From Streptococcus macedonicus ACA-DC 198 (GTDB lineage: Bacteria > Bacillota > Bacilli > Lactobacillales > Streptococcaceae), in the NCBI GenBank assembly GCA_000283635.1, contig HE613569.1:1761501-1825500 (forward strand): 64,000 bases of DNA, given 5' to 3'. Shown in pieces: positions 36,030-44,483 of the stretch. The notes below the pieces were generated by a model. That model searched no databases. It worked only from the letters and a program-made list of their open reading frames with translations, and was not told the DNA's origin. The translations under genes and the position numbers were made by a program. The first letter of the stretch is position 1. Every line of letters begins with the position of its first letter.

Positions 36030-36072
36030 TTTCTAGTACAGTTAAGTATTTTTTATGAAACTGTACTAGAAA
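36030..36072. repeat. Perfect 14-bp inverted repeat in the dinB-pflB divergent region
   Basis: TTTCTAGTACAGTT (36030-36043) and AACTGTACTAGAAA (36059-36072) are exact complements with a 15-base loop. It lies upstream of both genes, so it is not a terminator for either. It could be an operator or a leader hairpin. Confidence 0.65.
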
Positions 36073-36184
36073 ATATTATCGTTTTTTGCGAGTTTTCCGA
36101 TTTGGAAAACGCTTCCTTTGTGATAAACTATACTTGTAAATGTAACAGATGGTCTGTTACTAGAATTTAAGGGGAAATCTCATT

Positions 36185-38509
36185 ATGGCGACTGTTAAAA
36201 CTAATACAGATGTTTTTGAAAAAGCCTGGGAAGGCTTTAAAGGTACTGACTGGAAAGAAAAAGCCAGCGTTTCTCGTTTCGTACAAGCTAACTACACACC
36301 TTATGATGGTGATGAAAGCTTCTTAGCTCCTGCTACAAAACGTTCACTTAAAGTGAAAAAAATCATTGAAGAAACTAAAGCTCACTACGAAGAAACTCGT
36401 TTCCCAATGGATACTCGTCCAACATCAATCGCAGATATTCCTGCCGGCTATATTTCAAAAGACGACGAACTAATCTACGGTATTCAAAATGATGAGTTAT
36501 TCAAACTGAATTTCATGCCAAAAGGCGGAATTCGTATGGCAGAAACAGCTCTCAAGGAACATGGCTATGAGCCCGACCCAGCTGTTCACGAAATTTTTAC
36601 AAAACACGTAACTACAGTAAATGACGGTATCTTCCGTGCTTATACATCAAATATCCGTCGTGCACGTCACGCACACACTGTAACTGGACTTCCGGATGCT
36701 TACTCTCGTGGACGTATCATCGGTGTTTATGCTCGTCTTGCTCTTTACGGTGCTGACTACTTGATGAAAGAAAAAGCCAACGACTGGAATGCAATTACTG
36801 AAATTGATGAAGAATCAATTCGTCTTCGTGAAGAAGTTAACTTGCAATACCAAGCACTTGGTGAAGTTGTCAAACTTGGTGACCTTTACGGTGTTGATGT
36901 TCGCAAACCAGCGATGAACGTTAAAGAAGCTATCCAATGGGTAAATATCGCATTTATGGCTGTTTGTCGTGTTATCAATGGTGCTGCAACTTCTCTTGGA
37001 CGTGTGCCAATTGTTCTTGATATCTTTGCAGAACGTGACCTTGCTCGTGGCACATTTACAGAATCAGAAATCCAAGAATTCGTTGATGATTTTGTCTTGA
37101 AACTTCGTACTGTAAAATTCGCACGTACAAAAGCTTACGACGAACTTTACTCAGGTGACCCAACATTCATCACAACTTCTATGGCTGGTATGGGTGCTGA
37201 CGGACGTCACCGTGTTACTAAAATGGACTACCGTTTCTTGAACACACTTGATAATATTGGTAATGCTCCAGAACCAAACTTGACAGTTCTCTGGACTGAC
37301 AAATTGCCATATTCATTCCGTCGCTACTGTATGAAAATGTCACACAAACACTCTTCAATCCAATACGAAGGTGTAACAACAATGACTAAAGACGGCTATG
37401 GTGAAATGTCATGTATCTCATGTTGTGTATCACCACTTGACCCAGAAAATGAAGAACAACGTCATAACATACAATACTTTGGTGCTCGTGTAAACGTCCT
37501 TAAAGCTCTTCTTACTGGTTTGAACGGTGGTTACGACGATGTTCACAAAGACTACAAAGTTTTTGATATTGACCCTGTCCGTGACGAAGTTCTTAACTTT
37601 GAAACTGTCAAAGCTAACTTTGAAAAATCACTTGATTGGTTGACTTCAACTTACGTAGATGCCCTTAACATCATTCACTACATGACTGATAAGTACAACT
37701 ACGAAGCTGTCCAAATGGCATTCTTACCAACAAAACAACGTGCTAACATGGGATTCGGTATCTGTGGTTTTGCAAATACTGTTGATACCTTGTCAGCAAT
37801 CAAGTACGCTACTGTTAAACCAATCCGTGATGAAAATGGTTACATCTACGATTACGAAACAACTGGTGATTACCCACGTTGGGGTGAAGATGACCCTCGT
37901 TCAAACGAATTGGCAAAATGGTTGGTAGAAGCATACACTACTCGTCTTCGTAGCCACAAACTCTATAAGGATGCAGAAGCTACTGTATCACTTCTTACAA
38001 TCACTTCAAACGTTGCTTATTCTAAACAAACTGGTAACTCTCCAGTCCACAAAGGTGTTTACCTTAACGAAGATGGCACTGTGAATCTTTCTAAACTTGA
38101 ATTCTTCTCTCCAGGTGCTAATCCATCTAACAAAGCTCGTGGTGGTTGGTTGCAAAACCTTAACTCACTTGCAAGCCTTGACTTCTCATACGCTGCAGAT
38201 GGTATCTCACTTACAACTCAAGTTTCTCCACGTGCTCTTGGTAAGACATTCGATGAACAAGTTGATAACTTGGTAACTATCCTTGATGGTTACTTCGAAA
38301 ACGGTGGACAACACGTTAACTTGAACGTTATGGACCTTAAAGATGTCTATGACAAGATTATGAGTGGTGAAGATGTTATCGTTCGTATCTCTGGTTACTG
38401 TGTCAACACTAAATATCTTACAAAAGAACAAAAAACTGAATTGACACAACGTGTCTTCCACGAAATCCTTTCAATGGACGACGCTGCTGAAGTCGTTGCT
38501 GGAAAATAA
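36185..38509 (+). CDS. pflB: Pyruvate formate-lyase
   Basis: PflB splits pyruvate with CoA into acetyl-CoA and formate in mixed-acid fermentation. The 774-residue protein has the active-site pair Cys413-Cys414 ([12 protein letters not shown]) and the glycyl-radical loop [13 protein letters not shown] with Gly737, normal for streptococci. It needs the activase PflA, not in the window. SD AAGGGGAAATC. A half Rex-like TTGTGAT lies near 36117, and the inverted repeat lies 110 bases upstream; redox control is likely but inferred. Confidence 0.97.
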   Translation: MATVKTNTDVFEKAWEGFKGTDWKEKASVSRFVQANYTPYDGDESFLAPATKRSLKVKKIIEETKAHYEETRFPMDTRPTSIADIPAGYISKDDELIYGIQNDELFKLNFMPKGGIRMAETALKEHGYEPDPAVHEIFTKHVTTVNDGIFRAYTSNIRRARHAHTVTGLPDAYSRGRIIGVYARLALYGADYLMKEKANDWNAITEIDEESIRLREEVNLQYQALGEVVKLGDLYGVDVRKPAMNVKEAIQWVNIAFMAVCRVINGAATSLGRVPIVLDIFAERDLARGTFTESEIQEFVDDFVLKLRTVKFARTKAYDELYSGDPTFITTSMAGMGADGRHRVTKMDYRFLNTLDNIGNAPEPNLTVLWTDKLPYSFRRYCMKMSHKHSSIQYEGVTTMTKDGYGEMSCISCCVSPLDPENEEQRHNIQYFGARVNVLKALLTGLNGGYDDVHKDYKVFDIDPVRDEVLNFETVKANFEKSLDWLTSTYVDALNIIHYMTDKYNYEAVQMAFLPTKQRANMGFGICGFANTVDTLSAIKYATVKPIRDENGYIYDYETTGDYPRWGEDDPRSNELAKWLVEAYTTRLRSHKLYKDAEATVSLLTITSNVAYSKQTGNSPVHKGVYLNEDGTVNLSKLEFFSPGANPSNKARGGWLQNLNSLASLDFSYAADGISLTTQVSPRALGKTFDEQVDNLVTILDGYFENGGQHVNLNVMDLKDVYDKIMSGEDVIVRISGYCVNTKYLTKEQKTELTQRVFHEILSMDDAAEVVAGK

Positions 38510-38513
38510 GAAT

Positions 38514-38552
38514 AGAAGAAAAGACTTTGTCAGTTGACAAGGTCTTTTCTTG
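38514..38552 (+). terminator. Terminator of pflB, overlapping the next promoter
   Basis: AGAAGAAAAGAC and GTCTTTTCTT are complementary, with TTGTCA/TGACAA inside. The right arm contains the -35 TTGACA of the next gene. Confidence 0.8.
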
Positions 38553-38562
38553 CTTTTAAAAT
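38534..38562 (+). promoter_or_regulatory. Promoter of the GNAT gene inside the pflB terminator
   Basis: TTGACA-17-TAAAAT, then ATAGCT and ATG. The -35 and spacer form the descending arm of the terminator. A leaderless mRNA is predicted. Confidence 0.65.
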
Positions 38563-38568
38563 ATAGCT

Positions 38569-39006
38569 ATGAAAATCAAACAGACACGAAATACATTATC
38601 AGATACTTATTTAGATGCTGTCAGAATCCGACAATTAGTCTTTGTGAAGGGACAAGGCGTGCCGATGTCGCTTGAAATCGACGAGAATGAGGCTTATTGC
38701 CTTCACTTTGTCCTTTATGATGAGAAAGGTCAAGTTGCCGCTACCTGCCGTATTTTGCCAAATAAAGACCATAGTGAAGCGACACTACAACGTATGGCGG
38801 TACTACCAGCCTATCAAGGACAAAATCTTGGAAAACTTCTCTTAGAGGATGTGATTCAATTCTGTCAAAAACAAGGCTTTAAACGCATGGTATTACACGC
38901 GCAATTAACAGCAAAAGGTTTCTACAACAAGCTTGGCTTTGCTTGCTTCGGCGAAGAATTTGAAGAAGCTGGTATCATGCATATTAGCATGGAAAAATCA
39001 TTATAA
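38569..39006 (+). CDS. GNAT-family N-acetyltransferase (ElaA-like)
   Basis: The 145-residue protein has the GNAT acetyl-CoA site LQRMAVLPAYQGQNLGKLLLEDV and the ending LGFACFGEEFEEAGIMHISMEK. Its arrangement (start with YLDAVRIRQLVFVKGQGVPMSLEIDENE, then HFVLYDEKGQVAATCRI) fits the ElaA/YjcF type. The substrate is unknown. No SD is present; a consensus promoter ends six bases before the ATG. Confidence 0.85.
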   Translation: MKIKQTRNTLSDTYLDAVRIRQLVFVKGQGVPMSLEIDENEAYCLHFVLYDEKGQVAATCRILPNKDHSEATLQRMAVLPAYQGQNLGKLLLEDVIQFCQKQGFKRMVLHAQLTAKGFYNKLGFACFGEEFEEAGIMHISMEKSL

Positions 39007-39070
39007 AACTCTTTAACGGCTTACTGGCTTAGATTCATTATATTGGGGTGATTTGCAATTTGACATAACA

Positions 39071-39111
39071 AAAGCGAGGCTGAGACAAAAGTGCTCAGCC
39101 TCGCTTTTTAT
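39071..39111 (+). terminator. Strong terminator after the GNAT gene
   Basis: AAAAGCGAGGCTGAG-ACAAAAGT-GCTCAGCCTCGCTTTTT. The loop ACAAAAGT recurs in the rnjA terminator at 63482-63513. Confidence 0.92.
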
Positions 39112-39221
39112 ATAGCTGTAATAAGCAAAATGCAATGGTTTGGACTTCAACAATCTGGAAATCAACTGTTAAAAGTCGCTGTCAAGAAATCTAATAACAG
39201 AAATTGCCAACTTTTCAACTT

Positions 39222-39265
39222 AGAATTTCCCATGCGCAATTGATTAGGCATTTTTTAACACTTGC
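39222..39265. repeat. Intergenic repeat, copy A
   Basis: GAATTTCCCATGCGCAATTG followed by ATTAGGCATTTT resembles 42008-42040 (TTTCTCATGCACGAATTGATTAGATATTTT). The surrounding 39112-39374 has no gene. Confidence 0.45.
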
Positions 39266-39374
39266 TTTGCAAGCTAGATTTCCAAACCTCAAACAATATT
39301 TTAAACTATTTAAGTAATCACCACTGAATAGGTTCTAATACACTGATAGACCAGCTTTTACAAACCTTTTAAAG

Positions 39375-39989
39375 TTATTCTTTTCCTCTTAGGCGTTGGA
39401 AAGTTGCTTTAATAGCATCTGCGATGTCATTTCCTTGTTCTTTGAGACGATTTAGACGACGTTCGTTCAAATCTTCTTGAACTTTATCGTACAATTCATC
39501 TTGAACTTGTCCTGCAAGCTCAACTTCACGTGCGAGAGCAAGGGCATCCCACCGCATAATATTCGTTTTATAAGGAGCAAAGGCATGGTTTAAAATACTT
39601 TCATCTTCTTCGTGAACTAGAGCAATAACGGCAACATCACCATCAAGCAATTTTGTTGTCACTTCTTCAATCAAGCTATTGTCACTCGCATCAGTCATGC
39701 TTCCACTTGCTGCACCCGCAAGACTACCGATACCATAACCAATAATAACACCGATAGGACCGCTCAAAATGCCCAACAGACCACCAATAATACCGCCAAC
39801 AGTTGCATAATCACGACTAGTATCATCAAAGTCAATAGAATCTTTGATAGCGATTTTACCATCTTCATTTTTCACCAATGCAATCTGTGCAATTTGCGTA
39901 TCATTATCCTGCTTGAATGATTTTAGTTCTGAAAAAACTTGATAGGCTTCGCTTTCAACATCAAAAACAACAGTTAGTACATTTGCCAT
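39375..39989 (-). CDS. DUF1269 membrane-associated protein
   Basis: The 204-residue protein begins MANVLTVVFDVESEAYQVFSELKS and has a glycine-rich hydrophobic hairpin GGIIGGLLGILSGPIGVIIGYGIGSLAGAASG in the middle, then an acidic, helical C-half. This is the DUF1269 architecture; its role is unknown, though members are often stress-related. GGAGG precedes the ATG. Monocistronic. Confidence 0.82.
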   Translation of the reverse strand: MANVLTVVFDVESEAYQVFSELKSFKQDNDTQIAQIALVKNEDGKIAIKDSIDFDDTSRDYATVGGIIGGLLGILSGPIGVIIGYGIGSLAGAASGSMTDASDNSLIEEVTTKLLDGDVAVIALVHEEDESILNHAFAPYKTNIMRWDALALAREVELAGQVQDELYDKVQEDLNERRLNRLKEQGNDIADAIKATFQRLRGKE

Positions 39990-40086
39990 AATCTTGTTCC
40001 TCCTTTTCCTTTATCACCATCATTATAACACTTTCGGGCTAAAAGGCTGAGAAAAAACAAAACGTTTTCAAAGAAATGTCTGTTTT

Positions 40087-41007
40087 TTAATAATTCTGCT
40101 GAATCCATTGTGAAATTCTCTGACGTTCCTCAATCCACAGAGGTCTATCATCATAAGCATATGTACGATTAGTCAGAAAAATAGCAGCTTTTTGCTCCTT
40201 ACGATTGATTGTCACATAAGTGCCTGTGTAACCAGTATGGTCAAGCCAATCGTCCTCTTTATTCCATGCCAGCGAACGTTCTTTATTCACTTGACTGAAA
40301 TTTTGCCAAATATCACTCGCAAAATCATCTGTTAGGTAATGCTGACAAAACTTTTCTAAATCCTGCAGGTTTGAAAATAACCCTGCTGAACCCGAATGAA
40401 CACCAAGAACCTTGGCTTTTGGGTCATGAACAAGCCCGTCACCAATGCCAGCAACCGTAGGCACCGCATTTTTTACTGGACCAAAACCAGTATTTCTCAT
40501 GCCAAAAGGCTGAAAGACTTCATCTTTAAAAATCACATCGAGTGACTTGCCATAAATCTCTTCTAGCATAAAGCCAAGCAAAATAAAATTGATGTCTGTG
40601 TAAAGAAACTCTTTCTTGCCCTCCACAGTAATGTGATTAATGGCTTCTTTCAACTCGGCTGCATTCAGATTATCACGATTAGGGATAAAAGGATTTATCC
40701 CACTACTATGTGTCAAAAGTTGTCGTAAGGTTACAGATGACTCGTGAAAATCAGGATAATACCGCACCAAAGGCGTATCCAACTCTAAATTTCCTTGATA
40801 TAAAAGAGAAATAATAACTGTTCCAACGCCAACTACTTTGGAAACAGACGCTAAATCATAAATCAAACCAGATTTTACAGGAGTGACACCGTCAATCGTA
40901 CCAATATAATATTCTGACCATTGACCGTCTTTAAAAAGAGCTAAACTAGCTCCATGATAAATATTGCGATTGATCTGGTTATTAATAATTTCTAACAAGT
41001 TTGTCAT
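40087..41007 (-). CDS. Serine hydrolase of the beta-lactamase/class C family
   Basis: The 306-residue protein has the SxxK motif Ser54-Val-Ser-Lys57 (YDLASVSKVVG), a YTD in place of the usual YxN (EFLYTDINFILLG) and the third motif HTG (DWLDHTGYTGTYV). Such proteins are esterases, DD-peptidases or peptidases. No signal peptide is present, so it probably acts in the cytosol. Its start overlaps the cppA stop by four bases (translational coupling). Confidence 0.85.
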   Translation of the reverse strand: MTNLLEIINNQINRNIYHGASLALFKDGQWSEYYIGTIDGVTPVKSGLIYDLASVSKVVGVGTVIISLLYQGNLELDTPLVRYYPDFHESSVTLRQLLTHSSGINPFIPNRDNLNAAELKEAINHITVEGKKEFLYTDINFILLGFMLEEIYGKSLDVIFKDEVFQPFGMRNTGFGPVKNAVPTVAGIGDGLVHDPKAKVLGVHSGSAGLFSNLQDLEKFCQHYLTDDFASDIWQNFSQVNKERSLAWNKEDDWLDHTGYTGTYVTINRKEQKAAIFLTNRTYAYDDRPLWIEERQRISQWIQQNY

Positions 41008-41750
41008 TTGCTAAACCAAATTTCAATATTGCTAGGGTCAGAAAGTACTAAGACACTCGCTTTTTTATCCAAATAAACAGTTTGCCCTTTATTTTCTAAA
41101 AAGCTAGCCAAAGCTTTCAAATCATAATTGTCAGGAACTTGACATTCTAAAATTTCCACATCCCAAGTTTCAAGCGGGTCAACGGCTAAATCTGCACCTT
41201 GCGCTTGCACAAATTGGATATCAAGCGGAAATTGTCCTTCAAAGACATCATTGTAAAAAGCACGCGCAGCTGCTTCATCAGCTACGTTAAGTGTCATACT
41301 TTCGAAGCTAAAGTCAGAAACTTCTTTTAACTCATCATTTTTAGGGAAATTGACACTATCGATTTCAGTTAATTGTTGAATATCATCTTCAGAATGTAAA
41401 AGAAAAAGGTCACCTTCTGGTGATAACGTTTCAAAGGCATACCCATTTTTACCTTTAAAGAGACGCTCAACAGCAATACCATTTCCTAAGATAGCTGTCA
41501 CTTCATCGGCATTCGGAATTTTAACAACAATCTTATTAACTTTTTTTATTCCCTCAACAGCATGTGTATCAGGCGCTGGTGATTCTTCAATAACAAAACA
41601 AGCATTTTTTTGTTTGGTTGAAAACTCAGCAATTGCATTTTCTTCGTTAACTAATTTAAAACCTAATTTTTTATAAAACTCAATGTTGTGGTCACGATTA
41701 TTGATTCGCAAAACGGGATGCCTAAACGTAACTTCGTCAAATAAAGTCAT
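41004..41750 (-). CDS. cppA: CppA-family protein (C3-degrading proteinase, glyoxalase-like fold)
   Basis: The 248-residue protein starts MTLFDEVTFRHPVLRINNRDHNIEFYKKLGFKLVNEENAIAEF and consists of two VOC/glyoxalase-like halves (CppA N and C), the second with FSFESMTLNVADEAAARAFYNDVF. CppA was described in streptococci as a complement C3-degrading proteinase; the fold suggests another basic role. It lacks a signal peptide. GGAGACAG precedes the ATG. Coupled to the serine hydrolase gene. Confidence 0.85.
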   Translation of the reverse strand: MTLFDEVTFRHPVLRINNRDHNIEFYKKLGFKLVNEENAIAEFSTKQKNACFVIEESPAPDTHAVEGIKKVNKIVVKIPNADEVTAILGNGIAVERLFKGKNGYAFETLSPEGDLFLLHSEDDIQQLTEIDSVNFPKNDELKEVSDFSFESMTLNVADEAAARAFYNDVFEGQFPLDIQFVQAQGADLAVDPLETWDVEILECQVPDNYDLKALASFLENKGQTVYLDKKASVLVLSDPSNIEIWFSK

Positions 41751-42007
41751 AACTGTCTCCTCATAATGTTTCTTTTATTAAATTTTCAATACAGTTCCTA
41801 CAAAATAAGGACTAGATCTTTTCTATTTTAGAAAAAATTATTTAGTTTGACAAGAAATTATGCGTTTTTAAGAAATTTTTGTATAAAAAGTACCCAACTT
41901 CTTTATTTATACAGTGATAATTTACAAAGTTCAAGAGATTTAGGGATAAAATTGGTGAAGAGCATATCAAAAACATAAGAATAGTGATGAAAAACTTTAG
42001 CTAACAG

Positions 42008-42036
42008 AGTTTCTCATGCACGAATTGATTAGATAT
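42008..42036. repeat. Intergenic repeat, copy B, cut by ISL3 copy 2
   Basis: This is the counterpart of 39222-39265. It ends at the target duplication of the IS. The rest of 41751-42036 is AT-rich with no gene seen. Confidence 0.45.
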
Positions 42037-42044
42037 TTTATTAG

Positions 42045-43455
42045 GGCTCATTGTCAACTGTAGTGGGTGACTTATCACTAACATCTAGAGAGAATCAGAT
42101 TGGTTCTCTCTATTTTGATGTTCAAAGCGATGAGAATTTTAGTTTTAAAGTTTTTGAAGTTTCGAAAGCCGAAAGCTTGACGCTTAATGTCCTTGATGAG
42201 TTTGTTAGTGGCTTCTAGCTTAGCGTTAGAATAAGGGAGCTCCAGGGCGTTTGCAATGTAGGATTTGTATTTCTTGAAGGTCTTAAAGACAGTGGTAAAT
42301 ACAGGATTGACAAAGGGAAGGTTGTCGTCAATCAGCGCCATAAAATGGTCGGTATTCTTCTCTTGAAAATGGAATAATAAGAGTTGATACAGCTCATAGT
42401 AATAACGGAATTCGTCCGATAAATCTAGAATCTTCTTAACAATTTCTTTCGGAGTCAAGGTTTGGCTAAAGGTTCGTAAATAAAAGCGTTTATCAGAAAG
42501 TTTGCGACTGTCTTTCTGGAGTATTTTCCAGTGATTTTTCATAGCTCGATAAGGGAGAGACTTTTTATCAAAGCTCTTCATGATGGTAATTCGAGTGCTC
42601 ATCATAGCTCTGCCAAGGTGTTGGACAATATGGAAGCGGTCGAGCACGATTTTGGCTTTAGGAAATAGCTGTTTCAGGATTGGAATATAAGACCCAGACA
42701 TGTCCACAGCAACGACTTTAACCGCCTCACGAACAGCTCTAGGATAGCGATAAAAGTAGTTTTTGATGGTGGTTTGTCGGTTGTTTTCAAGGAGAGTGAC
42801 AATTTTTCTGGTTTCAAAATCTTGAGCAATGAAAGCTAGTTGTCCCTTGTTTCGAGAAAATTCATCTACTGATAGAACCTCAGGAAGACGAGTAAAGTCT
42901 TCCTTGAAGGTGAAAGCTTCCAGCTGACGTTGGACAAGAGATACTGAAAGGTGGAGTCTCTTAGCGATGGCAGTATTAGTTAACTTTTCGGTATGGTATT
43001 GTGTGATTTTCTGGCGGACAGGCTTTGAGATTTGGCAATGTTTCTTGACTAAGCTAGTCTCAGAAACCGTCACACGACGACAGCCCTTACATTGAAAGCG
43101 TCGCTTCTTGAGTTTGAGGACCGTTGGTATGCCTTGGACGTCAAGGATTGGGATGGTAGAGGCTCGTTGAAAGTCATACTTGCTCATCTGACTTTTGCAG
43201 TGAGGGCAGAGTGGAGGCTGATAGTCTAGGCTAGCCTCAATCGTGATGTGGGTATCAGCCTTAAAAACCGTCTTGATTTTAATATTTTTGTCTTTTAATC
43301 CGATGAGTTCTGTGGTATTCTTAAGTTGTTCCATAAGGTGTTCCTAATGATGGTTTAGTCGCTTTTCATTATAAGTCTTATGGGGCTTTTTTGATACACT
43401 GAAAAAGCTCCATAATCTCTGTGGGGGATTTACCCACTACAGAAATTATAGAGCC
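42045..43455 (-). mobile_element. ISL3-family insertion sequence, copy 2 (1411 bp)
   Basis: Flanked by the 8-bp duplication TTTATTAG (42037-42044 and 43456-43463). Ends are GGCTCATTGTCAACTGTAGT on the left and, read inward from the right, GGCTCTATAATTTCTGTAGT. Orientation is opposite to copy 1. Confidence 0.93.
42078..43334 (-). CDS. ISL3-family transposase, copy 2
   Basis: The 418-residue transposase starts MEQLKNTTELIGLKDKNIKIKTVF. It has the zinc ribbon CPHCKSQMSKYDF ... CKGCRRVTVSE and the DDE core LSVDEFSRNKG, VAVDMSGSYIPI and ELPYSNAKLEATNKLIK. It is open and full length. It differs from copy 1 throughout but keeps all motifs. Confidence 0.93.
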   Translation of the reverse strand: MEQLKNTTELIGLKDKNIKIKTVFKADTHITIEASLDYQPPLCPHCKSQMSKYDFQRASTIPILDVQGIPTVLKLKKRRFQCKGCRRVTVSETSLVKKHCQISKPVRQKITQYHTEKLTNTAIAKRLHLSVSLVQRQLEAFTFKEDFTRLPEVLSVDEFSRNKGQLAFIAQDFETRKIVTLLENNRQTTIKNYFYRYPRAVREAVKVVAVDMSGSYIPILKQLFPKAKIVLDRFHIVQHLGRAMMSTRITIMKSFDKKSLPYRAMKNHWKILQKDSRKLSDKRFYLRTFSQTLTPKEIVKKILDLSDEFRYYYELYQLLLFHFQEKNTDHFMALIDDNLPFVNPVFTTVFKTFKKYKSYIANALELPYSNAKLEATNKLIKDIKRQAFGFRNFKNFKTKILIALNIKIERTNLILSRC

Positions 43456-43516
43456 TTTATTAGCACCAATCAAAAATAAAAAAAGGAAACCCGAAGGTCT
43501 CCTATATGTCTCATTC

Positions 43517-44362
43517 TTATAGGTACAATAGTTTGAATAAGGCTACTGCTGCGATACCTGCAAGAATTGGAGCGATAACTGGTACCCATGAATACCACCA
43601 TTTAGAATCGCCTTTGTGTTCACCAAGAACTGATTTAGGAAGCAAAGCATGGACGATACGTGGACCAAGGTCACGTGCAGGGTTAAGACCAGGACCAGTA
43701 GGACCACCAAGTGATGCAACAAGTGTCATTACAAGGAAACCAAGTCCCAAGTGAGCAACAGCAAGTGAACCTGTTGTGTAAGGTGCAATTTGGTTTGCTG
43801 CTGTAGTAGCGTCATAACCGTAGTCAGTCAATTTTGCAACTAATTCAGCACCGAAGTAGTTTTTAGTAAGTGCCATAGCACCGAAGAAAAGTACGAATGA
43901 ACCTACGAACTCATTCAAGAAACCATTAATCCAAGCAACTTTGTGGCTTTCTTTTGTACCATCGTCAACAGCTGAGATAGTTGAGAATGAACCAAGGATA
44001 GCATTTGGATTTTCAGTTTTAAGGTAGTATGGTTTGTGTGTCATAACGACAAGCAATTGACCAAACATTGCACCAAGTAATTGAGCAATGATGTATTGTG
44101 GAACGTGTGACCAGTCAAACAAACCTGAAACTGCAAGTGCAAGTGTGAAGGCTGGATTGATGTGGTTACCTGAAACGTTACCAAACATAAGCGCAGGAAT
44201 CATAACACCAAAACCATAACCAAGTGCGATGATAACCCAACCAGAGTTATTTCCTTTTGTACCTTTAAGTTCAACATTGGCAACAGCACCATTACCAAGA
44301 ATGATAAGTAAGGCTGTCCCGATAAATTCTGTGATGTATTTCACAGTCCATGTAACATCCAT
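43517..44362 (-). CDS. glpF: Glycerol/water channel of the MIP family
   Basis: The 281-residue protein has six hydrophobic segments plus two NPA half-helices: GNHINPAFTLAL and GPGLNPARDLGPR. The Asp after the second NPAR is typical of glycerol-conducting channels. A long extra loop (about residues 105-150) resembles the lactococcal Gla protein, which is also encoded beside pepX. SD GGAGG is separated from the ATG by an AC-rich gap. It diverges from pepX. The substrate is inferred. Confidence 0.9.
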   Translation of the reverse strand: MDVTWTVKYITEFIGTALLIILGNGAVANVELKGTKGNNSGWVIIALGYGFGVMIPALMFGNVSGNHINPAFTLALAVSGLFDWSHVPQYIIAQLLGAMFGQLLVVMTHKPYYLKTENPNAILGSFSTISAVDDGTKESHKVAWINGFLNEFVGSFVLFFGAMALTKNYFGAELVAKLTDYGYDATTAANQIAPYTTGSLAVAHLGLGFLVMTLVASLGGPTGPGLNPARDLGPRIVHALLPKSVLGEHKGDSKWWYSWVPVIAPILAGIAAVALFKLLYL

Positions 44363-44450
44363 GTTTTTTTTGTTTCCTCCGAAAAAAATATAGTTTAGAC
44401 AACTAACATTTTATCAAGTATAATAGATAATGTAAAGGTTATCTGTAAAA

Positions 44451-44464
44451 TTAAAACGTTTACT
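44451..44464. promoter_or_regulatory. cre-like site between glpF and pepX
   Basis: TTAAAACGTTTACT matches the CcpA consensus at all but two positions. It lies 20 bases before the pepX ATG and downstream of TATAAT (44420), where binding would block transcription. Confidence 0.4.
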
Positions 44465-44483
44465 TTTTAGAAGGGAAAGTTTC

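Noticed and set aside
36095..36110. cre site before pflB (GGAAAACGCTTCCT).
   Set aside because: Three mismatches to the CcpA consensus; too weak to list.
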